In this document: in pieces, positions 1-9,090 of the stretch | How the letters are laid out: the number at the start of each line of letters is the position of its first letter | Numbering within the stretch: the stretch's first letter is position 1 | Assembly: GCA_002410925.1 (NCBI GenBank) | Contig: DHPR01000033.1 | Coordinates: forward strand, 305,282-369,281 | Source of the DNA: UBA5359 sp002410925 [NCBI: bacterium UBP13_UBA5359] | Lineage (GTDB): Bacteria > UBP13 > UBA5359 | Direction of reading: 5' to 3' | DNA length: 64,000 bases | Translations under genes and position numbers: made by a program | The notes under the pieces: model-generated | The model's database searches: none | Told to the model about the DNA's origin: nothing | Seen by the model: the letters and a program-made list of their open reading frames with translations, nothing else

Positions 1-243
1 GGCGTATTTCTCTAAATTTTCGGAAAGAAGAGGATTTATGATCTGCACACCAGAGAGAGAAATACCTCTTTCAGCAGCTTTCTCTCTGATAACTTTTTCA
101 TCGCCCAGCAAAACGGCTCTGGCTATTCTCTCCCTTGTTACCATAGAGGAGGCGATTATCAGTCGTTCATCCTCACCTTCCGGGTAGACTATCCGCTTAT
201 CCAAAGAGACCGCTTCTTGTCTGATCCTTTTAATAACGCTCAT
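1..243 (-). CDS. pta: Phosphate acetyltransferase, N-terminal 81 residues (cut by window edge)
   Basis: Pta interconverts acetyl-CoA and acetyl phosphate, the step before ATP formation by acetate kinase. Reading from ATG 243 to the window edge gives an open frame whose start contains IVYPEGEDERLI, the opening motif of the catalytic PTA_PTB domain. A good ribosome site (GGGAGGT) lies 5 bases before the ATG. Because the protein begins directly with the catalytic domain, it is the short Pta type. The separate DRTGG protein just upstream resembles the extra N-terminal region of long Pta enzymes. The rest of the gene is outside the window. Confidence 0.88.
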   Translation of the reverse strand, partial: MSVIKRIRQEAVSLDKRIVYPEGEDERLIIASSMVTRERIARAVLLGDEKVIREKAAERGISLSGVQIINPLLSENLEKYA

Positions 244-267
244 TTTTACCTCCCAATATTTTTGCGC

Positions 268-1356
268 TTAATTCAATAACTCCAAAAGCGCATCAACATT
301 AATATAACTCTCGATTATCTCAGCAGCGAGTGCAATCTTTACGCTATCTGTGCCGCGTATCTTAACCGTTAGATCATTAATGGCTGAAGCTGCCTTATAC
401 GTATCCATTGTCGTAGCCAGAATAGGCAGGTTGATCTTCTTCAATAAATCCAGAATAGAAGTATGCGGCATTATGCCGCCTGTCAGGAGTATTCCCGAAA
501 TCATCGGCTCGTCAGATAAATTATGCTTGATCATAGCCGCCAAAAGCATATCTTCACGATCTCCCGGCGCTATCAGCAAAGAGCCCGGCTTTATAACGGT
601 CAAGGCCTGATGCGGGGTCATGGCGCCAATGAAGAAGTCCTTAACCATTCTGTTAAGGACCTCGCTGCCGCTGAGAATTTCGCATTCCAGTCCTTCCACT
701 ATCTGATCTATAGTAGGATTGGAAAGCACATCGTTATATGGCAAGGAGCCAAGCAAGCTTATGCTCTTCCTTCCCAGGCCTAATCTCAGATAATGGCTGA
801 TTTTCTCATATTTGGCTGGTAAAACCTTATTGATAACCGTACCTATGACATCTACGCCTTCAAGCTTGAATAAGGCTGTGCTAAGACTTATCTCATCTAT
901 CGGCCTACCGACGCCCCCCTGGGAGACAATCACTACCTTTGCTCCGAGCATCCCGGCAACAGTAGCGTTGGATAGATCAAAAACAGAGCCCACACCGGCA
1001 TGCCCCGTGCCTTCTATAACGACAAAGTCTTTATCGGCAGCCACTCTGGCATAGGAAGCCATGATTCGCTCACGCAAAGGCTTGTAATTCCCGGATTCAA
1101 TGTAATCCTCGGTAAATCCCCTTGCTATCGCAATAGGGCTCATATCCGACAGGGCGTCGTCAAGATTGAAAACCTCCTTTGCCAGAATGGAATCTTCATC
1201 TACTTTGTGACCATCTATCTCCAGGTAGCGTTGTCCCACCGGCTTGATAAAACCGACGCGCAGATTTCTTTTGCGTAGAGCCGATATAAGTCCCAGTGAA
1301 AGCATAGTTTTGCCGTCATTGCGCATAGTGGCGGCAACAAAGATTTTTTTAGCCAT
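268..1356 (-). CDS. P-loop/DRTGG-domain protein, Pta regulatory-region homologue
   Basis: This 362-residue soluble protein has a BioD/CobB-like P-loop NTPase domain (residues 1 to about 210; MRNDGKT is the nucleotide loop). A DRTGG domain follows at about 215 to 330, with the PGDRED segment. The same pair of domains forms the N-terminal regulatory part of long Pta enzymes such as that of E. coli. Here it is a separate gene ending 24 bases before pta, so a role in sensing or regulating Pta is likely but inferred. Such proteins are usually annotated as phosphotransacetylase family or AAA family. The upstream isochorismatase-fold gene ends 15 bases before this start, suggesting one transcript. 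Confidence 0.8.
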   Translation of the reverse strand: MAKKIFVAATMRNDGKTMLSLGLISALRKRNLRVGFIKPVGQRYLEIDGHKVDEDSILAKEVFNLDDALSDMSPIAIARGFTEDYIESGNYKPLRERIMASYARVAADKDFVVIEGTGHAGVGSVFDLSNATVAGMLGAKVVIVSQGGVGRPIDEISLSTALFKLEGVDVIGTVINKVLPAKYEKISHYLRLGLGRKSISLLGSLPYNDVLSNPTIDQIVEGLECEILSGSEVLNRMVKDFFIGAMTPHQALTVIKPGSLLIAPGDREDMLLAAMIKHNLSDEPMISGILLTGGIMPHTSILDLLKKINLPILATTMDTYKAASAINDLTVKIRGTDSVKIALAAEIIESYINVDALLELLN

Positions 1357-1371
1357 AATACCACCAGTCGT

Positions 1372-1932
1372 TTATGGAACAAGACGAGCAAGAGCTGAGC
1401 GATATGCCTTAAACTCCTTGCTTCCCGCCGTTCTTATTATCTCAAAGAGTGCGCTCTCCACGGTTGTCAGAACAACCCCGGATCTTTCCGCCCGTTTCAA
1501 GGCCATATCCATATCCATCTCACGCTGCGATGAAACGGCATCCGCCATAATATACGGGTTATACCCTTTATCCGCCAGATCAAGAGCCGTCTGCAGCACA
1601 CAGACATGTGCCTCCACACCAGCGATAACTATATCCGTTCTCTCCAAATCGTCAAGAGTCCTGTTGAAGCTCTCTTCACCACAGCAGCTAAAGCTCATTT
1701 TCTCAAAGAGCTTGCATCGACTCAGAAAAGGCTGAAGCCTGTCGACCGTTGCTCCCAATCCTTTAGGATACTGCTCTGTTACCATTACCGGCAGATCCAG
1801 AGCCTGAAAAACGGCCGCAGCTCTTTCAGCCTGGCCAATTATTTTCATACTATTAAGGACAACCGGCATCAGCTTCTCCTGCATATCGATCACCAGCAGC
1901 AGGGCTCTGTTCTTATTTATATGCTTGATCAC
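1372..1932 (-). CDS. Isochorismatase-family cysteine hydrolase
   Basis: The protein has the cysteine hydrolase fold of isochorismatases and nicotinamidases. The catalytic Asp lies in LLVIDMQ near the N-terminus and the nucleophilic Cys in the GVEAHVCVLQT segment, with a cis-peptide-type region before it. I chose the GTG at 1932 because AAAGGA lies 9 bases upstream; an ATG at 1965 in the same frame has no good ribosome site. The substrate cannot be told: this subgroup includes many uncharacterised YcaC/YecD-like proteins. It is first in a probable three-gene unit with the DRTGG protein and pta, with no known functional link to acetate metabolism. Confidence 0.8.
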   Translation of the reverse strand: MIKHINKNRALLLVIDMQEKLMPVVLNSMKIIGQAERAAAVFQALDLPVMVTEQYPKGLGATVDRLQPFLSRCKLFEKMSFSCCGEESFNRTLDDLERTDIVIAGVEAHVCVLQTALDLADKGYNPYIMADAVSSQREMDMDMALKRAERSGVVLTTVESALFEIIRTAGSKEFKAYRSALARLVP

Positions 1933-2010
1933 TTGGATTATTCCTTTCGCACAATGGAGCACCATTGCCGAACTTTTATAAAACTATTTTATACTGAGTC
2001 GGCGTTACGG

Positions 2011-3435
2011 TCAATCTTGATACTCCTCATATCTATCTACTCTGAAACGCCATAGTTGAATATCTTCGTCATTTCGTATGCCGGCTTTACGCCTGGCAAT
2101 ATCTATCTGCTCTTCCGGCGTATCAACCCCCTCAAGATTGGGCAATAGCAAGCCGCTTTTGGCACCTGCTTTAACGATAACTCCATATACAAGAGGATCC
2201 AGTTCCTCCGGGCCGGATATGAGCTCCGGCTCGTGAAGAAGATCCACTGCATAAGATAACCGGGATAATTCGTGTCGGCTTATGCCAGGAAAACGAGGGT
2301 CTGCAACAGCGGCGCTGATAGCATTACGACACACCTCTTCCGCAATGCTCTTTTCAGTCGGATAAAGAGTGCCTATGCATCCGCGTAATCCGCCCTCGTG
2401 CTTTATACAGACAAAGGCTCCTGCCCTGCTCTGCCGCCAATGAGGAGCTATTAGGCCGGGATCGTCAGGCTTCGCCCCTGTATTAACATAGCTTTCCACT
2501 GCATATCTGGCTAAAGTGAGCAGCTCCTTTCCTCTGATAATATCCGCATCTTCAGAGAAACGCTCTGCGCTGTAGAGAGCGGCAGCCAGGTTTCGTTTTG
2601 GCTTCAAGCCCTTGATACGATAATACAGGTTCAGATATCCAACGCCGTAAGGTCCTTCATATGAAAGTTTGACGGCTTCAACATTCAATCCGTTGACAGC
2701 TCCCAGTAGTGCCATAGCTGAGCGATAACCGCATTCCCCGGCCTCTCTGCGCAAATCCGGATCAATGGTTACCAGAGAAATGGGATCGGCTTTTAAGAGA
2801 GCCGCTATTACGGCTTCATCAAACTCATATGCCCTGGGACTATATCCCGCTGGCGCAGATAATGTCAATCTATGAGACAAATCTCCGCTGGCAACGAAAG
2901 CTACTTTCCGATCCAGAACAATAGCGGCTTTCTGGACAGCTTCCCCCATAACGTAGTGATCCTCATATGACGTATCCAAACCTATTGAAAGAGCTACCAT
3001 GGGGATCTGTAAACCTGCTTCCTGCAGATAATGCAGAAATACTAATATTCCATGGTCCAGAGTCGGCCAAACCACAGCACTCGCCGTTTCCGGAGTAATG
3101 CTATTTACAGCTACATTTGCCAAATTAGCCTGATTCATTATCTCGCCAGCCAGTTCCTTATCTCCAGCAATCTCATACTCAGCCTCAGGAGCACCAAAAG
3201 AGGAGAGATCTCCTTGCAAAAGAGGTAGCTCCAGAACGGTAATACTGCTGTCAACATAAGGACTGTGAGGAGTAATTATAGCAACCGTCTCAGCACCGGA
3301 AGCACGTAGCTCTCTTGCCATCTCCTGCATGCCTGCAACGGTTGCAGCTACATTCTTTATCTCTTTTCCGCCCACGGCCGGAATCAGCAATGGTGGGTGC
3401 GGTACAATTCCCGCAAAGACAATATTTGCCGGCAT
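2011..3435 (-). CDS. LigB/MEMO-like dioxygenase-fold domain fused to AMMECR1 domain
   Basis: This 474-residue fusion belongs to the AmmeMemoRadiSam group. Residues 1 to about 265 resemble class III extradiol dioxygenases and MEMO1, with conserved histidines in the PHPP, TPHSPY and GDLSHRL segments. Residues of about 290 to 474 are an AMMECR1 domain with the signature LRGCIG near residue 350. In many bacteria and archaea these two domains accompany a radical SAM protein, but none is present in this window. The exact reaction is unknown. The gene starts 22 bases after rnfB with a strong ribosome site (GGAGGTG), so it is probably the last gene of the rnf transcript. Confidence 0.85.
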   Translation of the reverse strand: MPANIVFAGIVPHPPLLIPAVGGKEIKNVAATVAGMQEMARELRASGAETVAIITPHSPYVDSSITVLELPLLQGDLSSFGAPEAEYEIAGDKELAGEIMNQANLANVAVNSITPETASAVVWPTLDHGILVFLHYLQEAGLQIPMVALSIGLDTSYEDHYVMGEAVQKAAIVLDRKVAFVASGDLSHRLTLSAPAGYSPRAYEFDEAVIAALLKADPISLVTIDPDLRREAGECGYRSAMALLGAVNGLNVEAVKLSYEGPYGVGYLNLYYRIKGLKPKRNLAAALYSAERFSEDADIIRGKELLTLARYAVESYVNTGAKPDDPGLIAPHWRQSRAGAFVCIKHEGGLRGCIGTLYPTEKSIAEEVCRNAISAAVADPRFPGISRHELSRLSYAVDLLHEPELISGPEELDPLVYGVIVKAGAKSGLLLPNLEGVDTPEEQIDIARRKAGIRNDEDIQLWRFRVDRYEEYQD

Positions 3436-3457
3436 AATGCACCTCCATCTATTTATT

Positions 3458-4270
3458 CTATCCTCTATCTGCTTCGTAAATACATTTTACAGGGCATTTC
3501 TGTACGCATAATCCGCAGCCAGTGCATAAATCAAAATTGATCTTCGCCGGACCATTATCAAAGGAGATAGCCACAGTAGGACAAATATCGGCACATTTAT
3601 GGCATTTAATACAACTCTTACTGCAAACCTGCCGTGCTATTTTTGCCGCTTCTCCTGAATTGCAGAGAACCTGTACGCCAGCCCTTTTCGGCATCATGAC
3701 CATAACTTGCCTGGGACAAGCATCAACGCATAGGCCGCATCCAGTACACCTGTCTCCGTTTATAACAGGCAGCTTCAGGGAAGACATCGTTATAGCGCTG
3801 AACGGACAAACACCGATACATGTACCCATACCCAGACACCCATGCCGGCACTTTTTAGGCCCGCCGTAAAAACGTGCCGCAGCTCGACAATCTTCCAGGC
3901 CGGAATAATTAAAAATCCTGGCGGATGTATCATTATTACCGCGACATTTGACTACCGATATCATTTTATCGGAGCTGATATCCATTCTCTCTTCCTGTCC
4001 GATAATATCTGCTATATGCTCTCCGATCTCCTTTCCAGAGACCGGACACCCGGTTATAAGAGCGCTGCCGGTAACAAGAGCTTCAGCATATCCGGAGCAT
4101 CCTGGATAGCCACAGGCACCACAGTTGGCGCCGGGCAGCTCCGCCAGCACAGCATCAATGCGTGGATCTCTGGTAATGGTAAAAGCTCTGGCGGCATAGG
4201 CCAGGCCGGCACCTAGAATAAAGCCCAACGCAGCCAGGACGGCCACCGATAAAATTATATTAGAAATCAT
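3458..4270 (-). CDS. rnfB: Rnf complex subunit B (iron-sulfur)
   Basis: RnfB is the cytoplasmic ferredoxin-like subunit that takes electrons from ferredoxin into the Rnf complex. One N-terminal membrane anchor (residues 5 to 27) is followed by a [4Fe-4S] domain with Cys50, Cys53, Cys58 and Cys75. Several CxxCxxCxxxCP ferredoxin repeats lie in the C-terminal half. At 270 residues it is a mid-size RnfB with more clusters than the short gammaproteobacterial form, as in Clostridia-type Rnf. The start has GAGGAGG 8 bases upstream. It is the sixth gene of rnfCDGEAB. Confidence 0.95.
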   Translation of the reverse strand: MISNIILSVAVLAALGFILGAGLAYAARAFTITRDPRIDAVLAELPGANCGACGYPGCSGYAEALVTGSALITGCPVSGKEIGEHIADIIGQEERMDISSDKMISVVKCRGNNDTSARIFNYSGLEDCRAAARFYGGPKKCRHGCLGMGTCIGVCPFSAITMSSLKLPVINGDRCTGCGLCVDACPRQVMVMMPKRAGVQVLCNSGEAAKIARQVCSKSCIKCHKCADICPTVAISFDNGPAKINFDLCTGCGLCVQKCPVKCIYEADRG

Positions 4271-4325
4271 CGGTATGGCCTCCTCATGCCATTATAACCG
4301 TATCGTCACACAATATCCACTGCCC

Positions 4326-4910
4326 TCATTTTACCATGCCGGCAAATCCGAAAAATGCCAGGGAAAGGAGGCCGGCGGTTATTAATGTTATCGGAGCGCC
4401 ACGCAGGGCCGGTGGCACATCGCTCAATTCAATCCGCTCTCTTATTCCAGCCATCAGCGTTATAGCCAGGGTAAAGCCTATTGCTGCTGCGGTGCCGTTA
4501 ACCAGACTGAGTAAAAAACTGTAACCGGCTCTGATATTAATTACCGCTACGCCAAGAACAGCACAATTGGTCGTTATTAAAGGCAGATAAATGCCCAGCG
4601 CCTGATATAAAACCGGACTGCTCTTTCTGATCACCAGCTCAACAAATTGAACAAGCGCCGCTATGACCAGAATAAAGGCTATAGTCTGCAGAAAAATCAG
4701 ATTCAACGGCAGCAGGATATAATATTGCACTATCCAGGTAAAGGCTGAAGCTATAGCCATGACAAAGATGACGGCCATACCCATGCCCAGAGAGGTTTCC
4801 AGTTGCTTGGATACTCCCAGATAAGGGCAGCAACCTAAAAAACGCTGCAAGACATAATTATTTATCAAAACAGCACCGATGATAACAATCATTATCTCTC
4901 TGATATCCAT
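4326..4910 (-). CDS. rnfA: Rnf complex subunit A (membrane)
   Basis: RnfA is one of two related six-helix membrane subunits that form the ion-translocating core of ferredoxin:NAD+ oxidoreductase. The 194 residues are almost all hydrophobic. They show the family pattern NNYVLQRFLGCCPYLGVS near the N-terminus, with the cysteine that helps bind the intramembrane [2Fe-2S] cluster, and TNCAVLG in the middle. Length matches the family. GAGGAG lies 8 bases before the ATG and the gene follows rnfE by 12 bases. Confidence 0.96.
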   Translation of the reverse strand: MDIREIMIVIIGAVLINNYVLQRFLGCCPYLGVSKQLETSLGMGMAVIFVMAIASAFTWIVQYYILLPLNLIFLQTIAFILVIAALVQFVELVIRKSSPVLYQALGIYLPLITTNCAVLGVAVINIRAGYSFLLSLVNGTAAAIGFTLAITLMAGIRERIELSDVPPALRGAPITLITAGLLSLAFFGFAGMVK

Positions 4911-4922
4911 ACCTTTTTCTCC

Positions 4923-5546
4923 TCAATGATGTTTTGTAAGAAGATTCATTAAGCCTATCATCAGACCGAGCATTATAAATGCTCCCGGAGCCAGAATCGT
5001 TATCAGAGCCGGATCATATGATCCATAGATAATTTTCAAAGAGAACTGCGGCAGGCCAAACATCTGATATGCGTTGGAGAGACTGCCGGTACCGATAACT
5101 TCACGCGCAGCCCCCAGCAAGGTAAGTGCCCAGGTAAAGCCTAATCCCATCCCCAGGCCATCGGCTGCTGATCGCACGACGTCATATTTTCCGGCAAATG
5201 CTTCGGCCCTGGCCAGAATAATACAATTGACCACGATAAGAGGAACGAAAATCCCCAGAACGCCGTACAGCTCAGGGGTGAAACCCTGCATTACCAATTG
5301 GACAACTGTTACAAAACTGGAAATCACGACGATATAGGCGGGTATCCTTATATCTTCCGGGATAACTTTACGTAGAAGAGAGATAATGGTATTGGAGCAT
5401 ACCAGCACAAAAGTGGTGGCCAGACCCATACCGAGGCCGTTAATGGCAGCAGTGGTAACCGCCAAGGCAGGACACATTCCCAATATAAGCCTGAAAGTCG
5501 GGTTTTCCCGGAAGAGCCCGTTGCTAAAATCTTCGACAGGTCTCAC
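4923..5546 (-). CDS. rnfE: Rnf complex subunit E (membrane)
   Basis: RnfE is the inverted partner of RnfA in the membrane core of the Rnf complex. The 207-residue protein has six predicted membrane helices, the N-terminal FRENPTFRLILGMCPALAVT signature, and VNCIILARAEAF with the second conserved cysteine. The start is GTG at 5546, with GAGGGG upstream. It overlaps the rnfG stop by four bases (GTGA), a sign of translational coupling. Confidence 0.95.
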   Translation of the reverse strand: MRPVEDFSNGLFRENPTFRLILGMCPALAVTTAAINGLGMGLATTFVLVCSNTIISLLRKVIPEDIRIPAYIVVISSFVTVVQLVMQGFTPELYGVLGIFVPLIVVNCIILARAEAFAGKYDVVRSAADGLGMGLGFTWALTLLGAAREVIGTGSLSNAYQMFGLPQFSLKIIYGSYDPALITILAPGAFIMLGLMIGLMNLLTKHH

Positions 5547-6079
5547 TTCAACCCCTCGCTATCATGGAGATACTGATCCACCGCACTCTTCACACCGCTT
5601 GTCACAGCCCTGGAAGTTATTGTGGCTGCAGTTACGGCATCGATCTTTCCTCCATCTATCCTCAATTTCAGTTCTTCTGTACTCTTACCGGCATACTGCC
5701 TGAGAAAGGGCGGCTGCGCCGCTTTGCTGCCCAGCCCAGGCGTTTCGCTTTGCGATAAGATACTGACCCCGGTTACCCTTCCTGCCGGATCCATGCCGAC
5801 TATGATAACAATGTCGCCGCCATACCCCTTGCCCGTGACAGTAAAAATCACGCCTATCCTTTGGCCATGCTGCCATCCCGTCTGGTATTTATGGCTACCG
5901 ATTGTAACCTCTTTGAAAACATCGGCTCCGGGAAGAAGATCCCGGTATAATCTTTGCCTGGCCGCTTCCTCCTGTGCCTTTATCCTGGGTAATGTTATAT
6001 TATATGTAAGCCCCAGCGCCAATCCGGCTACGGCGCATATCGCCAACAATGCCAAACCGAGCTTCATCACCTCTCTCAT
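5543..6079 (-). CDS. rnfG: Rnf complex subunit G (FMN-binding)
   Basis: RnfG is a membrane-anchored, extracytoplasmic subunit carrying covalently bound FMN. This 178-residue protein has one N-terminal helix (residues 5 to 27) and an FMN-binding domain. The flavinylation motif is in the VTAATITSRAV stretch, where the threonine takes the FMN. The start at 6079 is chosen because AGGAGGG lies just upstream and the ATG overlaps the rnfD stop (ATGA). A longer frame reaching 6391 is only read-through into rnfD. Confidence 0.94.
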   Translation of the reverse strand: MREVMKLGLALLAICAVAGLALGLTYNITLPRIKAQEEAARQRLYRDLLPGADVFKEVTIGSHKYQTGWQHGQRIGVIFTVTGKGYGGDIVIIVGMDPAGRVTGVSILSQSETPGLGSKAAQPPFLRQYAGKSTEELKLRIDGGKIDAVTAATITSRAVTSGVKSAVDQYLHDSEGLK

Positions 6080-7044
6080 CTCGCCCTCCTGCCGTAAATG
6101 CGAGGTCGCGTATATCTGTCCAGCAGCGGTGTAGTTGCATTCATCAATAGAATAGAATACATAACTCCCTCCGGCAGTGAACCGAAAGCTCTTATCAGCA
6201 TGGTCAGCAATCCGGCCCCCAATCCAAAATATATCCTGCCTCGTGGAGTAACAGGTGTTGTTACTGGACAGGTAGCCATATAAAAAGCTCCTAGAATGAG
6301 TCCTCCGGCCAAAAGATGAAAGAGGGGGTCTCGCCCCAAAAGCAAGGCGGTAATCGCCACTGTCGATAGATAGGTTATGGGTATATGCCATGTTATCACG
6401 CGCTTATACATAAGATATGCGCCACCTATTGATATGGCCAGAATAGATGTTTCCCCCAGACAACCGCCACGGTTGCCAAAAAACATCTGCCGGTAAAGAG
6501 ATAGATTGCTTTCAACATGCAGCAGCTCTTTGGCAGCCTGCAGATTACCTCCCATCTTCATTACAGCGAGCGGCGTGGCGGTTGCGACGGCATCGAACGG
6601 AAGAATCCATCTGGTCATAAGCATGGGCCATGCCGCAAGCAAGATTGTCCTGGACACTAGAACCGGATTGAATGGATTGTATCCCAAACCTCCATAAACC
6701 ATTTTGCCGAGCCCAATAGCTATCAACGCTCCGATAAAGGGCAACCAAAGCGGCACGGTAGGAGGCAGGTTATAGGCAAGCAGAATGGCTGTTACCAGAG
6801 CGCTGCCGTCTGCTATAGTCACACGCCTTCCTATGGCTCTCTGCATCAGCGCCTCTGCGCCCAGTGCACTGGCAACGGTGATGAGAAGGATGAGCAGGCT
6901 GCGCAGACCAAAGAAATATACTGCCGCAATGCCGGCTGGAGCAAGAGAGATGGCGACATCATACATCATATGACGTATATTATCCCGTCCTCTAACATGG
7001 GGTGCCGATGAGACTATAAGCTCCCCGGATAAGGGATCAGCCAT
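6076..7044 (-). CDS. rnfD: Rnf complex subunit D (membrane, FMN-binding)
   Basis: RnfD is a polytopic membrane subunit with covalent FMN. The 322-residue sequence has about nine hydrophobic segments. The N-terminal segment SSAPHVRGRDNIRHMMYDV is typical of the family, and DAVATATPLAV is the flavinylation site with the acceptor threonine. It starts 3 bases after rnfC ends and overlaps rnfG by four bases, so the operon is tightly coupled. Confidence 0.95.
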   Translation of the reverse strand: MADPLSGELIVSSAPHVRGRDNIRHMMYDVAISLAPAGIAAVYFFGLRSLLILLITVASALGAEALMQRAIGRRVTIADGSALVTAILLAYNLPPTVPLWLPFIGALIAIGLGKMVYGGLGYNPFNPVLVSRTILLAAWPMLMTRWILPFDAVATATPLAVMKMGGNLQAAKELLHVESNLSLYRQMFFGNRGGCLGETSILAISIGGAYLMYKRVITWHIPITYLSTVAITALLLGRDPLFHLLAGGLILGAFYMATCPVTTPVTPRGRIYFGLGAGLLTMLIRAFGSLPEGVMYSILLMNATTPLLDRYTRPRIYGRRAR

Positions 7045-7047
7045 TCT

Positions 7048-8382
7048 TCACCTTCCACGTTGTTTTTGCCTTTTATTATTTACCTCTGCCTTGGCATGCT
7101 TTATCGATTCCACAAGCGGTAATCTTCCTGGACATACGTAAGAGCAGCAACCACACTCGATGCAATCGAACAATCCATATGCCTCCACCGCTTGGTCATA
7201 ATTTAGAGAACGAGAGTAGTGATAAAGAGCAATCGGCATCAGATAAACCGGACAGGCATCCACACAACGAGCGCATCTTATGCATACCACCGGGTCCTCA
7301 TGAGATATATCCTCATGCCGCATTAGCACAACGCCACCGATACTCTTAGTAAGAGTTACAAGTGTTGTAAAGAGAGAGATGCCTGTCATTGGGCCGCCGA
7401 TAATGACCTTGGCGATTTTTCCCTTATAACCTCCGCATTCGCTTATCAGTTCTTCTATACTGGTACCGATACGGGCAATCAGATTCCCGGGAGCATTTAC
7501 ACCCGGTCCGGAAATAGTTACTCCCCTGGATATCAGAGGCATCCCCGTTGTTATCAGTTCAAAAATTTTAGCAGCGGTAGCTACATTGTTGACCACAACT
7601 CCTGCTTCAGACGGCAGACCACCTGAAGGCACTTCTCTATCCAGGAGCACTTTGATCATTTCCTTCTCTCCGCCCTGTGGATATTTGGTATCAAGGGCGA
7701 TTACGCTTATGTTGCCACCCACTCCGGCAGCTTGCCTTATTGCCGTTAGTGCATCCGGCTTATTAGCCTCAATGCCGACAAGGATTTTAAGATTACCGAG
7801 TATATGAGAGATGATTAGGGCACCGCCAATCACCCACTCAGGGTGCTCTACCATCAGGCGGTGATCAGCGGTAAGATAATCTTCACATTCCGCCCCATTA
7901 ATAATTACGGTATCGATGCTTTTATCAGATTGAGGCGCCAATTTGATATGCGTTGGGAATGCAGCTCCGCCCATGCCGACAATGCCGCCTTCCCTAATAA
8001 TCTTTCTGAGTGTATCGGGATCGAGGCGTTCCCAATCAGGATGCGGCGTTATATCAGGATAGAGTTCATCCTCTCCATCGTTCTCAATGACTACACTCAG
8101 CACATCCCGTCGCATAACGTGGAAACGCGCCTCCAGAGCTATCACCTTTCCAGATACAGGTGAATGTACCGGCGCGGTTATCAAAGCTTCGGCATCACCG
8201 ATCTTTTGCCCCATAAATACATGGTCACCGACGTTTATTTGAGGAATACAGGGGGCACCGACGTGCTGAATCAGCGGTACTACAGCAACAGCAGGTGCTT
8301 TAGCTATTACTGTCGGCTTACCGGCGGTTGCCTGCTTATGGTACCTGAGATGAATACCCTGAGGAAACGTCTTATTACGCAA
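7048..8382 (-). CDS. rnfC: Rnf complex subunit C (NADH- and FMN-binding)
   Basis: RnfC is the peripheral subunit that carries the NAD(H) site. The 444 residues include an N-terminal barrel-sandwich region (about 1 to 100), a GGAAFPTHIKL flavin/NADH segment of the Nuo51 type, a SLBB-like region, and two [4Fe-4S] motifs (CIRCARCVDACP and CIECGCCSYVCP) near the C-terminus. The start is TTG at 8382 with GAGGAGGA about 10 bases upstream. It is the first gene of rnfCDGEAB; no convincing promoter was found in the 80 bases before it. Confidence 0.95.
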   Translation of the reverse strand: MRNKTFPQGIHLRYHKQATAGKPTVIAKAPAVAVVPLIQHVGAPCIPQINVGDHVFMGQKIGDAEALITAPVHSPVSGKVIALEARFHVMRRDVLSVVIENDGEDELYPDITPHPDWERLDPDTLRKIIREGGIVGMGGAAFPTHIKLAPQSDKSIDTVIINGAECEDYLTADHRLMVEHPEWVIGGALIISHILGNLKILVGIEANKPDALTAIRQAAGVGGNISVIALDTKYPQGGEKEMIKVLLDREVPSGGLPSEAGVVVNNVATAAKIFELITTGMPLISRGVTISGPGVNAPGNLIARIGTSIEELISECGGYKGKIAKVIIGGPMTGISLFTTLVTLTKSIGGVVLMRHEDISHEDPVVCIRCARCVDACPVYLMPIALYHYSRSLNYDQAVEAYGLFDCIECGCCSYVCPGRLPLVESIKHAKAEVNNKRQKQRGR

Positions 8383-8462
8383 CCGGGTTTCCTCCTCGAA
8401 GCAGCATATGGATTATTCACTAGCCGGTAATTTAAAAGGCAATTATTATGCCTGGATAGCCC

Positions 8463-8933
8463 TTAGCGTCTGGCACCGATGTAGCGTGCCCTGTAATACC
8501 GAGATGATAACCGGTCCATGGTGACACGCCGCTTCGAGGATGATGCGTGGATAAATTTATCATTACCTATATATATACCGACGTGAGACGGCCCGCGTCG
8601 ATAGGTGCTAAAAAAGACTCTGTCTCCAGGACGCAAAGCGCTCCGGCTTACCGGAGTACCAACTCTGTATTGCGCGGCTGAAGATCTGGGCAATCTTATA
8701 CCACAACGATTACAAGTGGCCCTGACAAAGCCGGAACAATCATAGCCTCTCCTGCCGTTGCCACCCCAGACATAAGGCTTTCCCAGGCAGCGTTTGGCCC
8801 AGGTGACAATATCGTATCTGCCGCCTTCGAAGGCTTTTGCCGCATGGCTCGAATTACCAGCGGCAAAAGCGGGTGAGTATATCATAAACGCCAGAATCAT
8901 AACGGTATATATTTTAATGCACAACTGCGACAA
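8463..8933 (-). CDS. Secreted NlpC/P60 endopeptidase (short form)
   Basis: This is a likely peptidoglycan endopeptidase of 156 residues, with an N-terminal signal peptide ending near AFA and one NlpC/P60 domain. The catalytic Cys is in YDCSGF, the first His in PSHVGIY, and a third polar residue follows in FIHAS. No binding domain is attached. The start is TTG at 8933 with AGGAG 8 bases upstream; an ATG at 8900 would shorten the signal peptide. Its catalytic domain closely resembles that of the LysM-NlpC protein at 11089-11907, so the two are probably paralogues. Confidence 0.88.
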   Translation of the reverse strand: MSQLCIKIYTVMILAFMIYSPAFAAGNSSHAAKAFEGGRYDIVTWAKRCLGKPYVWGGNGRRGYDCSGFVRATCNRCGIRLPRSSAAQYRVGTPVSRSALRPGDRVFFSTYRRGPSHVGIYIGNDKFIHASSSKRRVTMDRLSSRYYRARYIGARR

Positions 8934-9039
8934 GTTATTTTCTCCTAAAAACGGAACTTAATAATTCACCCGACATGCCTCCTGCAAGATGCATGCCGCG
9001 GGCATTTCTATCATATGCTGCATATCGCTCGAAACTGCG

Positions 9040-9070
9040 CAAAGGCCGCGTACGATGTCCGCGGCCTTTG
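9040..9070 (-). terminator. Hairpin terminator after rpsI
   Basis: An 11-base perfect stem (CAAAGGCCGCG with its complement) and a 9-base loop lie 21 bases past the rpsI stop. The tail in the minus direction has no T run, so termination strength is uncertain. Confidence 0.6.
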
Positions 9071-9090
9071 ATTGTAATATGTATCTTTTT

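Noticed and set aside
5543-6391. A long frame giving RnfG with 104 extra N-terminal residues
   Set aside because: The added part is read-through of rnfD in another frame; the ATG at 6079 has a strong ribosome site and a stop-start overlap.
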